22,863 nt of DNA, taken from contig CAYGDP010000039.1 of assembly GCA_964348665.1 (NCBI GenBank), positions 1 through 22,863 on the forward strand. Reading direction: 5' to 3'. This DNA is from CAYGDP01 sp964348665 (GTDB taxonomy: Bacteria > Verrucomicrobiota > Verrucomicrobiia > Palsa-1439 > CAYGDP01). Both the position numbers and the translations under genes were made by a program. The notes under the pieces were generated by a model that was not told the origin of the DNA, searched no databases, and saw only the letters and a program-made list of their open reading frames with translations. The stretch's first letter is position 1; each line of letters begins with the position of its first letter. Shown here one piece after another: positions 8,102 through 15,300 of the stretch.

Positions 8102-9166
8102 GTGTCGCATGATGATATTTTAAAATTGACGTCGCTATCGAGCTGCGCGGGTTGAGCCAGCAAACTTAGCCAATCCGCTCTGGCGCAAGTTTTGCGTCAG
8201 CTCCCGCAAATCCGCGACCCCAACCTGCTGGTCGGCAGAGCCACGGCCGATGATGCCGGCGTGTATCGCATTGCGCCAGACCGCGCCTTGGTGCAGACCA
8301 CGGATTTTTTCACTCCCATTGTGGATGACCCTTACGCGTACGGACAAATCGCCGCCGCCAACGCGCTCTCTGACGTGTACGCCATGGGCGGGCGCCCGCT
8401 TACCGCGATGAATTTGATGGGTGTCCCCACTGACAAAGTGCCTCCTAAAATTATCAACGCAATTCTCCGCGGAGGGGCCGCCAAGTGCAAAGAAGCCCGT
8501 TGCGTCCTCGTCGGCGGCCACACCATTCGCAATCCCGAACCCGTGTACGGTCTCGCCGTTACCGGTCTCGTTCATCCCCGCCGTATCCTGGCCAATTCCC
8601 GCGCCCGCGCCGGCGACCTGCTTCTGTTGACCAAACCACTCGGCACTGGCATTATCACCACCGCCATCAAACGCGGCCTTGCCACCCGCGCCCTGGAAAA
8701 AAAAGTGATCGCAACCATGTCCCAACTTAACACCGCCGGCGCGGAAGTCGCGGAGAAAAACCTCGTCCGCGCCGGCACCGATATTACCGGGTTCGGTCTC
8801 CTCGGTCACTTGTCGTCCCTGTGCTGCGCCAGCCAGGTTGGCGCCGAAATTTTTGCTGACGAAGTACCGGTCGTTTCTCCAGAAGTGTTTACGTTGATCG
8901 GGAGCGATTGTATTCCCGGTGGCAGCCGCGAGAATCTCAAGACCGCCGACTCCATCGTCGAATGGAACGACGCCACCGACTCGCAGAAGACTTTGTTAGC
9001 TGACGCCCAAACCAGCGGCGGCCTCCTCCTCTGCGTCCCGCCGCGCAATCTCTCCACCGTCATGAAAATCTTGAAGCGCCACAAAACGCAGTGCGCTGCC
9101 CTCATCGGCCGTATCGTTCTCGGAAGGCGAATTGTCATCCTGAGCGTAGCGAAGGATCTCAAATGA
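8102..9166 (+). CDS. selD: Selenide, water dikinase (selenophosphate synthetase), a selenoprotein with Sec at the catalytic position
   Basis: SelD converts selenide and ATP to selenophosphate, the selenium donor for Sec-tRNA. Starting at GTG 8102 gives 354 residues, the normal family length. The N-terminus reads KLTSLSSCAGUASKLSQSAL, where U18 is the TGA at 8153-8155. U18 aligns with E. coli SelD Cys17 in the GCGCK motif, and Lys21 with the essential Lys20. After it come DPNLLVG, the ATP/Mg-binding ATADDAGVY, TTDFFTPIVDDP, NALSDVYAMGGRP, GGHTIRNPEP, KPLGTGIITT, DITGFGLLGHL and AQTSGGLLL, all typical of SelD. A start at TTG 8192 would delete the nucleophile and lysine. The last ~11 residues (RIVILSVAKDLK) are encoded by a mobile repeat. 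The stop overlaps selA by ATGA. Many bacterial SelD proteins carry Cys or Sec here, so the assignment fits the family well. Confidence 0.93.
8153..8155 (+). other. In-frame TGA read as selenocysteine (codon 18 of selD)
   Basis: This is the only stop codon in frame between the ribosome-binding-site-supported GTG and the end of selD. Family-typical residues continue on both sides of it (KLTS...CAG before, ASK...LAQVLRQLP after). It falls exactly where SelD has its catalytic Cys or Sec, and selA directly follows. A frameshift or simple nonsense mutation would not produce this position-specific match. Confidence 0.92.
8180..8200 (+). promoter_or_regulatory. Predicted bacterial SECIS hairpin in selD
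   Basis: CTGGCGCAA (8180-8188) pairs with TTGCGTCAG (8192-8200) to form nine pairs, one a G-U, closed by the loop GTT (8189-8191). The apical loop begins with G and starts 33 bases after the TGA. Both match the published description of bacterial SECIS elements (G in the first two loop positions, about 16-37 bases from UGA). The 21 bases are exactly the seven codons LAQVLRQ. A competing pairing exists: GCCAG (8156-8160) with CTGGC (8180-8184), extended by TTG/CAA across an A-G mismatch. The two structures exclude each other. Confidence 0.78.
9131..9160 (+). repeat. CATCCTGAGCG-type dispersed palindromic repeat at the selD/selA junction
   Basis: The bases read GTCATCCTGAGCGTAGCGAA followed by GGATCTC, a short repeat seen in many bacterial genomes (known by its translations ILSVAKDL and HPERSEGS). 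ATCCT (9137-9141) pairs with AGGAT (9153-9157). It encodes the last residues of SelD. Its AAGGA (9152-9156) sits 6 bases before the selA ATG, so it also seems to provide the selA ribosome binding site. Confidence 0.8.
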
Positions 9167-10605
9167 AATCCTTGCGCGCCATTCCTGCTGTCGAGAAAGT
9201 GCTCCAAGCACTCGGCGAAATGGATTTGCCGCGTCCTGCCGTCGTGGCCATCGTCCGCCGCGAACTCGCGTCGCTCCGTTCCTCGAAGGTAATTCCCGAC
9301 TTTGACACGATCCTCTCAAAAATTCGATCTTCTCTTCTCTCCCTTCTCTCCTCTCGTCTTACGCCGCTCATCAACGGCACCGGCATCCTGATCCATACCA
9401 ACCTCGGCCGCGCGCCGCTCTCTGCCGCAGCGATCGCCCGACTCGCCGAAATCGGCGCAAACTACAATAATCTCGAATATGATCGCACTACCGGAGATCG
9501 CGGCAATCGTGCTGCCTACCTCGAACATATCCTCGCTCTGCTCTGCGGTGCGGAATCCGCTACTGTGGTCAACAACAACGCTGCCGCATTGGTCTTGATT
9601 TTGCGCCACTTCATTTCTGAAGGTAGGGACACGCAGCCTCGCGCGTCCGTGTCTCAACGCGGACGAGCCAGCGGCTCGTCCCTATCTTGCAACGAAGTAA
9701 TTATCTCCCGTGGAGAATTGGTTCAGATCGGCGGCGGTTTCCGGATTCCCGACGTTCTCGAATCCAGCGGCGCGCATCTGCGTGAAGTCGGCGCTACCAA
9801 CAAAACCTCACTTGTCGATTATGCAAAGGCGATCAACAAGCAAACCGCGCTCATTCTCAAAGTCCATCGCAGCAATTTTTTCATGGGCGGCTTTGTCGAG
9901 TCGCCCGCGACCGAGGCCATCGCCGCGCTCGCTCGCAAGAAACGCATCCCCTTCGTTGAAGATCTCGGCAGCGGGGCAGTGGTGCAAACAGAAAAATTGG
10001 TAGCACAGGCGTCTCTGCCTGTGCTCGAACACGAACCCACTCCTGCCGAAGTCCTGAAGCGTGGCGTGGATCTCGTCTGTTTCAGTGGCGACAAACTGCT
10101 TGGCGGTCCCCAGGCGGGTATCATTGCGGGCAAAACCAAGCTGGTCGCGGTGCTCAAACGAGAGCCGCTCTTTCGCGCCCTTCGCTGCGATAAACTCATT
10201 TTCGCCGCGCTCGAGGCGACGGTGGATTCCTATCTCAATAATAATTTGGTGGCACAGGCGTCCCTGCCTGTGATTGAAATGTTGCGCGTCTCTAACAACA
10301 CCCTTCGCGCCCGCGCCGAAAAAATCGTCGGTGCGCTTGCCAGTTTGCCTTTGAAAACTTCCATCGGTACGGGCAAATCGCAAATCGGCGGCGGCACGCT
10401 GCCGCGCTCGGTCATCGAATCGGTTACGCTCGATCTCGTGCCGCAGAATTGTTCGCTGGAAGGTTTCGCCGCGCGGCTTCGCGCTCCGACGCAAGGAGTC
10501 GCGGTCATCGGTTACATTGAGCGCGGATGTTTCAAGCTCGACCTCCGCACGATTTTTCCGCGGCAGGATGATATGATGATAGAAGCTATTCGAAAGGCGT
10601 TATGA
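9163..10605 (+). CDS. selA: L-seryl-tRNA(Sec) selenium transferase
   Basis: SelA is a PLP enzyme that converts Ser-tRNA(Sec) to Sec-tRNA(Sec) using selenophosphate. From ATG 9163 the protein has 480 residues, against 463 in E. coli. The start is supported by the ATGA overlap with selD and an AAGGA at spacing 6; an upstream GTG/ATG at 9091 would lie wholly inside selD. Family motifs include INGTGILIHTNLGRAPLS, NNNAAALVL, SRGELVQIGGGFRIPDVL, the EVGATNKT segment, LGSGAVV and the PLP-lysine motif FSGDKLLGGPQAG (Lys311). Three palindromic repeats are inserted in frame, near residues 155-174, 279-287 and 362-370. They probably lie in surface loops, since all core motifs are intact. The stop overlaps the next gene by ATGA. 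Confidence 0.95.
   Translation: MKSLRAIPAVEKVLQALGEMDLPRPAVVAIVRRELASLRSSKVIPDFDTILSKIRSSLLSLLSSRLTPLINGTGILIHTNLGRAPLSAAAIARLAEIGANYNNLEYDRTTGDRGNRAAYLEHILALLCGAESATVVNNNAAALVLILRHFISEGRDTQPRASVSQRGRASGSSLSCNEVIISRGELVQIGGGFRIPDVLESSGAHLREVGATNKTSLVDYAKAINKQTALILKVHRSNFFMGGFVESPATEAIAALARKKRIPFVEDLGSGAVVQTEKLVAQASLPVLEHEPTPAEVLKRGVDLVCFSGDKLLGGPQAGIIAGKTKLVAVLKREPLFRALRCDKLIFAALEATVDSYLNNNLVAQASLPVIEMLRVSNNTLRARAEKIVGALASLPLKTSIGTGKSQIGGGTLPRSVIESVTLDLVPQNCSLEGFAARLRAPTQGVAVIGYIERGCFKLDLRTIFPRQDDMMIEAIRKAL
9624..9684 (+). repeat. Composite palindromic repeat inserted in frame in selA
   Basis: Outer arms TAGGGAC (9624-9630) and GTCCCTA (9678-9684) enclose a hairpin of GGGACACG with CGTGTCTC (9626-9633/9648-9655, one G-U). 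A second, perfect hairpin, GGACGAGCC-AGC-GGCTCGTCC, occupies 9661-9681. It encodes about 20 extra residues (GRDTQPRASVSQRGRASGSS) between the NNNAAA and SRGEL motifs of SelA, where E. coli SelA has a much shorter link. It looks like a small dispersed element tolerated in a loop. Confidence 0.75.
9997..10025 (+). repeat. Short palindromic repeat, copy 1 in selA (peptide LVAQASLPV)
   Basis: AGCACAGGC (10002-10010) and GCCTGTGCT (10017-10025) form a nine-pair stem around the loop GTCTCT. The 27 bases 9997-10023 match 10246-10272 at 25 positions and encode the same nine residues. From memory, translations of this element (VAQASLPV, or RDACAT on the other strand) recur in verrucomicrobial proteins. 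Confidence 0.78.
10246..10272 (+). repeat. Short palindromic repeat, copy 2 in selA (peptide LVAQASLPV)
   Basis: This copy differs from the one at 9997 by two bases. CACAGGC (10253-10259) pairs with GCCTGTG (10266-10272) around the loop GTCCCT. It is in the same reading frame as copy 1 and encodes an identical peptide, just after the ALEATVDSYL motif of SelA. Confidence 0.78.
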
Positions 10606-11636
10606 AACCATATATCCAAAACAAAGTTGTAGGCTGCGCGCCCTCGCACGGCGATGAGATTGATCTCCGAGATAGATTACATCGTCCCGCTTTTTGGGAA
10701 GGCCTGCAAATCGTTCTGGTCTTGGCTTCGATTTCTGCGTTCGCCGCCGAGCCAGCCACCGTGGTGCGCGGGACGGATCAGTTTGAATTCACCTATCACG
10801 TAAAGCTGCCCGCACTGGCGAAGGGCGCGCAGCTTTGGATGCCGCTGGCAAAATCAGATGCTTTCCAGACCGTCAAGGTTGAAGATATCTCTTCGCCCGC
10901 GAAGTATCGCGAAATCGCCGACCGGGATCATGGAAACAAGATTCTGGTGCTGTCGCCAACGGAAAATGACGGCGGCAAGGCCATCGAAGTCAAATACGGT
11001 GTGCGCCGCGTCGAAAAGAAAATCTACGAGGCGCGCGAAAGTGACATCATGCGGTTCTTGCGCCCCGAACGACTCGTGCCCTTGAATCAAACGTTCCAAT
11101 CGTTGGCCGATGAGACGACCCGCGGCAAGCGTGATGAGCTCGCTCGCGGCCGTGCGATCTACGACCATACCCTTGCCCGGATGAAATACGACAAGAGCGG
11201 TGAAGGCTGGGGCAAGGGAGATGCGCTTTATGCCTGCGACGTGCGAAAGGGAAACTGCACGGATTTTCACGCGTACTTCATTGCCCTGGCGCGCGCGGCC
11301 AATCTCCCGGCGCGCTTCGCCATTGGCGCAACCATTCCTGCCGACCGTGACGAGGGGGAAATTGGCGGGTACCATTGTTGGGCGGAATTTTTGGCAGACG
11401 GCAAATGGATTCCGGTGGACATCAGTGAAGCGTCCAAACATCCCGAGCTTGCCGATTACTATTTCGGTCATCACCCGGCGAACCGCTTTGAGATTAGCGT
11501 GGGACGTGACCTCGTCGTCGACCCAGCTCCGGTCAGCAGCCCGATGAACTTTCTCGTCTATCCATTGCTAGAAGTGGATGGCAAAGTGGTCCAAGCCGAA
11601 ACCGCCTTCAGTTTCCGGCGGGTAAAATCCAACTGA
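10602..11636 (+). CDS. Exported transglutaminase-like (papain-fold) protein
   Basis: The protein has 344 residues. The transglutaminase-like triad is visible: Cys219 in GNCTDFHAYFIALAR, His258 in GGYHCWAEF and Asp273 in WIPVDISEA. In this superfamily the triad usually marks a cysteine peptidase or amide-cleaving enzyme rather than a cross-linker. Residues 34-48 (GLQIVLVLASISAFA) look like a signal peptide core with possible cleavage after AFA, preceded by an unusually long n-region of over 30 residues. Residues ~55-150 form a beta-rich N-terminal domain (FEFTYHVKLP). The start ATG overlaps the selA stop (ATGA), so it is probably co-transcribed. There is no known link to selenium metabolism; co-location may be incidental. 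Substrate unknown. Confidence 0.85.
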   Translation: MKPYIQNKVVGCAPSHGDEIDLRDRLHRPAFWEGLQIVLVLASISAFAAEPATVVRGTDQFEFTYHVKLPALAKGAQLWMPLAKSDAFQTVKVEDISSPAKYREIADRDHGNKILVLSPTENDGGKAIEVKYGVRRVEKKIYEARESDIMRFLRPERLVPLNQTFQSLADETTRGKRDELARGRAIYDHTLARMKYDKSGEGWGKGDALYACDVRKGNCTDFHAYFIALARAANLPARFAIGATIPADRDEGEIGGYHCWAEFLADGKWIPVDISEASKHPELADYYFGHHPANRFEISVGRDLVVDPAPVSSPMNFLVYPLLEVDGKVVQAETAFSFRRVKSN

Positions 11637-11637
11637 C

Positions 11638-12219
11638 GTGCTCACGCCCGAGCTACTTCTCACTGCGTATTCACGCGGCTATTTCCCAATGGCAGTGGAT
11701 CGCCGGGGAACGATCGGGTGGTTTTCGCCCGACCCGCGCGCGGTCATTCCGCTCGATGAACGGTTCCATGTGCCCCATGGACTCCATCGCACCTTGAAAA
11801 AGAAAACGTTCGAAGTGACCTTCGACCTTGATTTTAAGGAAGTGATTCGTGCTTGTGCGAAAAGTCACGGGTTGACTTGGATCTCGCCTGAAATCGTCGA
11901 GAGCTATTGCGCGCTGCATCGGCTTGGCCATGCGCACAGCGTCGAGACTCGCGATGCGGAGGGAAAACTGGCGGGCGGACTTTACGGGGTGCATATCGGC
12001 GGGGCGTTTTTCGGTGAGAGCATGTTTCATGGGCAGACGGACGCATCCAAAGTGGCGTTGGTGGCGTTGGTGAAGCGACTTTGCGAGCGGGAATTTCAAT
12101 TGCTCGATACGCAGTGGACAACGCCGCACTTGAAACGGTTTGGGGCGCATGAAATCCCCCGAGCGGATTATATTCGGATGCTCCGCCGAGCAGTGGCAAA
12201 GAAATGTGAATTTGTGTGA
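11638..12219 (+). CDS. aat: Leucyl/phenylalanyl-tRNA-protein transferase
   Basis: Aat adds Leu or Phe from aminoacyl-tRNA to the N-termini of proteins starting with Lys or Arg, marking them for ClpS/ClpAP degradation in the cytoplasm. The 193-residue product starts with LLLTAYSRGYFPM and contains GWFSPDPRAVIPL, the HGLTWIS segment, GGLYGVHIGGAFFGESMF and QLLDTQWTTPHLKRFGA, all family signatures. It is slightly shorter than E. coli Aat (234), mainly at the ends. The GTG start follows the previous stop by one base with no strong ribosome binding site, suggesting translational coupling. No clpA or clpS is adjacent. A terminator follows, making this the last gene of the selD-selA cluster. Confidence 0.95.
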   Translation: MLTPELLLTAYSRGYFPMAVDRRGTIGWFSPDPRAVIPLDERFHVPHGLHRTLKKKTFEVTFDLDFKEVIRACAKSHGLTWISPEIVESYCALHRLGHAHSVETRDAEGKLAGGLYGVHIGGAFFGESMFHGQTDASKVALVALVKRLCEREFQLLDTQWTTPHLKRFGAHEIPRADYIRMLRRAVAKKCEFV

Positions 12220-12238
12220 CGAAGATCACGGCGATCCG

Positions 12239-12251
12239 ACAGACTGTCTGT
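12239..12251 (+). other. Perfect 13-base palindrome downstream of aat
   Basis: ACAGAC-T-GTCTGT is a perfect 6+6 inverted repeat with a single central base. It lies between the aat stop and the terminator. It could be a protein-binding site or part of the transcript-end structure; nothing in the sequence decides. Confidence 0.4.
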
Positions 12252-12260
12252 ACAGGATGC

Positions 12261-12286
12261 GAAAGCGAACATTGATGTTCGTTTTT
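12261..12286 (+). terminator. Intrinsic terminator after aat
   Basis: CGAACA (12266-12271) pairs with TGTTCG (12276-12281) around TTGA, followed directly by five T (12282-12286). An A-rich stretch (GAAAG, 12261-12265) on the 5' side can extend the stem into the T-run. It would end transcripts of the selD-selA cluster before the kinase gene. Confidence 0.7.
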
Positions 12287-12291
12287 CCATT

Positions 12292-12320
12292 TTGAATCAC
12301 ACGTCTCGTTGGCTTATTTT
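12292..12320 (+). promoter_or_regulatory. Candidate sigma-70-type promoter for the kinase gene
   Basis: TTGAAT (12292-12297) and TATTTT (12315-12320) are separated by 17 bases, each matching four of six consensus positions. The pair lies between the terminator and the leader ribosome binding site, where a promoter is expected. Confidence 0.35.
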
Positions 12321-12334
12321 CTTGTAACCTTCTG

Positions 12335-12371
12335 AAAAGGAGGATTGACTAAGATGCAAGGAGATCAATGA
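12335..12371 (+). promoter_or_regulatory. Five-codon leader cistron coupled to the kinase start
   Basis: A very strong AAAAGGAGG (12335-12343) lies 10 bases before an ATG at 12354 that opens a five-codon frame (Met-Gln-Gly-Asp-Gln). Its TGA (12369-12371) overlaps the kinase ATG (12368) as ATGA. The kinase also has its own AAGGAG (12358-12363) inside this leader, only 4 bases from its ATG. The arrangement suggests re-initiation after the leader. Alternatively it may be chance, with the kinase using its own site. Confidence 0.4.
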
Positions 12372-15300
12372 CCACAATCCGCCAATGCGTTCAATGCGGC
12401 AAACCTCTTGCTGCTAACCGAACCGATCGGTCTTGTCCCGCGTGCGCGTCGCGCGACGTTATCGCACTAGAGGCCACCCATGCTTCGGGTGTGGGAGGAC
12501 AAGTCGGCGACCCTAGAGAAGTCGTGCGTCGCGCCGATGCAATACCGGTTCTTGGCGAGTCGTTCGGTGGATATCGCGTTGCGCGGTTGCTGGGACGTGG
12601 CGGGATGGGGGCGGTGTTCGAGGCCGAACACACCGAAAGCGGACGTCGGGTGGCGTTGAAAGTATTGAGTCGGGCACTCGACACCGAATCCGAAAAACGC
12701 TTTTTGCGAGAAGGACGTCTCGCGGCGTCCGTTAATCATCCGAATAGCGTTTATGTCTTCGGCACGGAAGAAATCCGCGGGACGCCTGTGATTGCGATGG
12801 AATTTGTAGGTGGCGGCACGTTGCAAGACCGTGTGTCCCAGCGCGGGCCGCTACCGGTGACCGAGGCGGTGGACGCGATTCTGCAGATTATCGCGGGATT
12901 GGAATCTGCCGCGTCGGTGAATGTCTTGCATCGCGATATCAAACCGTCGAATTGTTTCGTGGACGCGAGCGGCGCGGTGAAGATTGGCGACTTTGGGCTT
13001 TCGATATCGCAAAAGGCGAGGGGCGATTCGAATCTAACGCAGTTTGGCGCGTTTATGGGCACTCCTGCGTTTTGTTCACCGGAACAACTTCGCGGCGACG
13101 AATTGGATGAGCGCTCTGATATCTACGCCGTTGGGATGACGCTTTACTATTTGCTCACGGGACGCACCGCGTTTGAGTCGGAAAACATGGTGCGCATGGT
13201 GGCCATCGCTCTAGCCGAGCCGCCGCCGTCGCCGCGAGAATTTCGCCCCGACACTCCCGAGCGGCTCGCGCAAATCATTCTCCGGTGTTTAGAAAAAAAA
13301 TCAGGGGCGCGCTACGCCAACTATGCCTCGTTACGCGCCCAGCTGTTGCCGTTTAGTTCCGCCACGCCAACTTCCGCGCCCCTCAACCTGCGATTTGCGG
13401 CGGGATTAGTGGACATTCTCTTGCTCTGGCTGCCATTGGCGATTTACTGGACGTATTGTCAAGTCACATTCGAAGATCTTCCTGCGATCAAAACCAGCCG
13501 TTTGGTTATCGCTACCATCCTGTTTCAGTTTGGTTCAATGCTCTATTTTTCGCTCCTGGAAGGATTCGGAGGCGCTTCGCTCGGCAAAGCGCTCTGTCGG
13601 CTGCGCGTGGTGGGAGTTGACCGGGATCGTGCGACTCTGCCGAAAGCGATGTTACGCGCGTTTCTCTTTGTCATTGTGCCTGCGATGCCACACCTGGTCA
13701 TGTCGGTCCAATTATCTGCGGAAGAACTTGTTGCAGTCAAAACCCATACAAGCCAAGCATTCACGTTTTATTTGTCGGGCTGGGTCCTTACCGCACTTTG
13801 GTTCGCGACGGCTCGGGGTAAAAACGGTTTCGCGGCGCTCCATGATTTTGGCAGCGGCACACGCGTGATCCTCAAGCCTTCGGCGCCCACTCGCCCTGTG
13901 TTGACGGTCGATGCGGCTTCAGCACCGCCCGCTTCCGACTCCCCAGCCATCGGACCGTATTCGATTCAATCGCGACACGAAACGAGTGATGGTGAATTGA
14001 TTGTCGGTTATGATCAGCGGCTCCATCGCACGGTTTGGATTTGTTCACGATCGCCCACCGACCCGCCCGTCAGTTCGCATCGGCGCGACTTGAGCCGCCC
14101 CGGTCGTGTCCGCTGGCTCATGGGAAAGCGCGGTCCGACGGAAAGTTGGGACGCCTATGAAGCGCCGGCTGGCAAGCCATTGCTCGCGCTCTTGGACCAA
14201 CCGCAACCGTGGGAACGAGTCCGATTTTGGCTGCTCGATTTGGCGGAGGAACTTCGCGCCAACCGAAGTGCAAAATCCGAGCCGCTGCACACCGGGCTTG
14301 ACCATGTTTGGATCACGACCGACGGGCGCGCGAAGCTTCTCGATTTTCCGGCGCCGAACGTGGTCGCGAGACAACCACCGTTTGTCGTTCCCGATGAAAT
14401 CGCGGCGCGCCAGTTTCTAAACCAACTCGCGATGTCTGCTCTCGAAGGTCATCCGGTCAATTTCGATGAGGCGCATCGGCGAAACGTTCGCGCCGCGTTG
14501 CCACTCTACGCGCGAAAGTTTATGGCCGAAGAAATGCGTTTCGCGCAGGAGCTAGGCGAAATTCTCCGGTTGCTCCGTCCGCTCTTGGAGAAACCGGCTG
14601 CGATTACCCGCTGGCGACGGTTTTCATTGCTGTTGGGGTGTGTACTTCCGCCTACGATGCTGGCGACGATGATCATGGGAATTATGGTCTTATTATCCAA
14701 TCAAGCGCAGATTGCGGAGGAGGCTGCAACGCTCGATTATTGTTTGCAACGCTATGAAACGACCGCCTCGGATCTGACGGCGCGGGACGAGAGGCGGATG
14801 CTGGAGTTTTATATTGCTCGCCGATATCGCTCTCTCATTAAAGATCCAATCAAATGGCCGAGTACGAAAGTTTCCCAAACAATCCAGCCAGCTAGGCGCG
14901 CGCTCGCCGAGCGGCTTGTGACCGCGCATTCACAGGTGGCCGACAAGGAATTTGCCGATGCCACCAAGGTTCTCAAGCCGTTCCTTGACCAGGCGCCGGG
15001 ATCCAAATCCAGTATAAAATTATCCAACCCTATATTCTTCGGAGGCAGTATCGCTCTCGCCATGTTGTTGTTTGTGCTCTTCGTCGTCCTTCCCAGTCTA
15101 TTGGCGGCGCCGCTGTTCGCGGGCGGACCGCTCTGTCATCTGCTCCGGATCGCAGTGGTCACGCCGGATGGCGCCGACGCTTCCCGACGTCGCATCTTCG
15201 TTCGCACTTTGCTGGCTTGGTCGCCCATCCTCCTCATGGTGGTACTGATCCCCGTTTGGGTGGTCTTTCAGAGCAACGGTTGGGTTCTTGTGGACTCGAT

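Noticed and set aside
8135..8809. 224-residue open frame on the minus strand inside selD
   Set aside because: Low-complexity Gly/Ala-rich translation without family features, wholly antisense to clear SelD homology; a shadow of high third-position GC.
9091..9162. N-terminal extension of selA upstream of ATG 9163
   Set aside because: It overlaps selD coding sequence and reads through the dispersed repeat (CHPERSEGS). SelA homology begins after ATG 9163.
8192..9166. selD starting at TTG 8192
   Set aside because: It removes the catalytic Sec and essential Lys, has no ribosome binding site and begins inside the SECIS hairpin. The GTG at 8102 restores full family length.
14045..14374. Minus-strand frame inside the kinase gene
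   Set aside because: Antisense to a continuous, domain-supported protein and without recognisable features.
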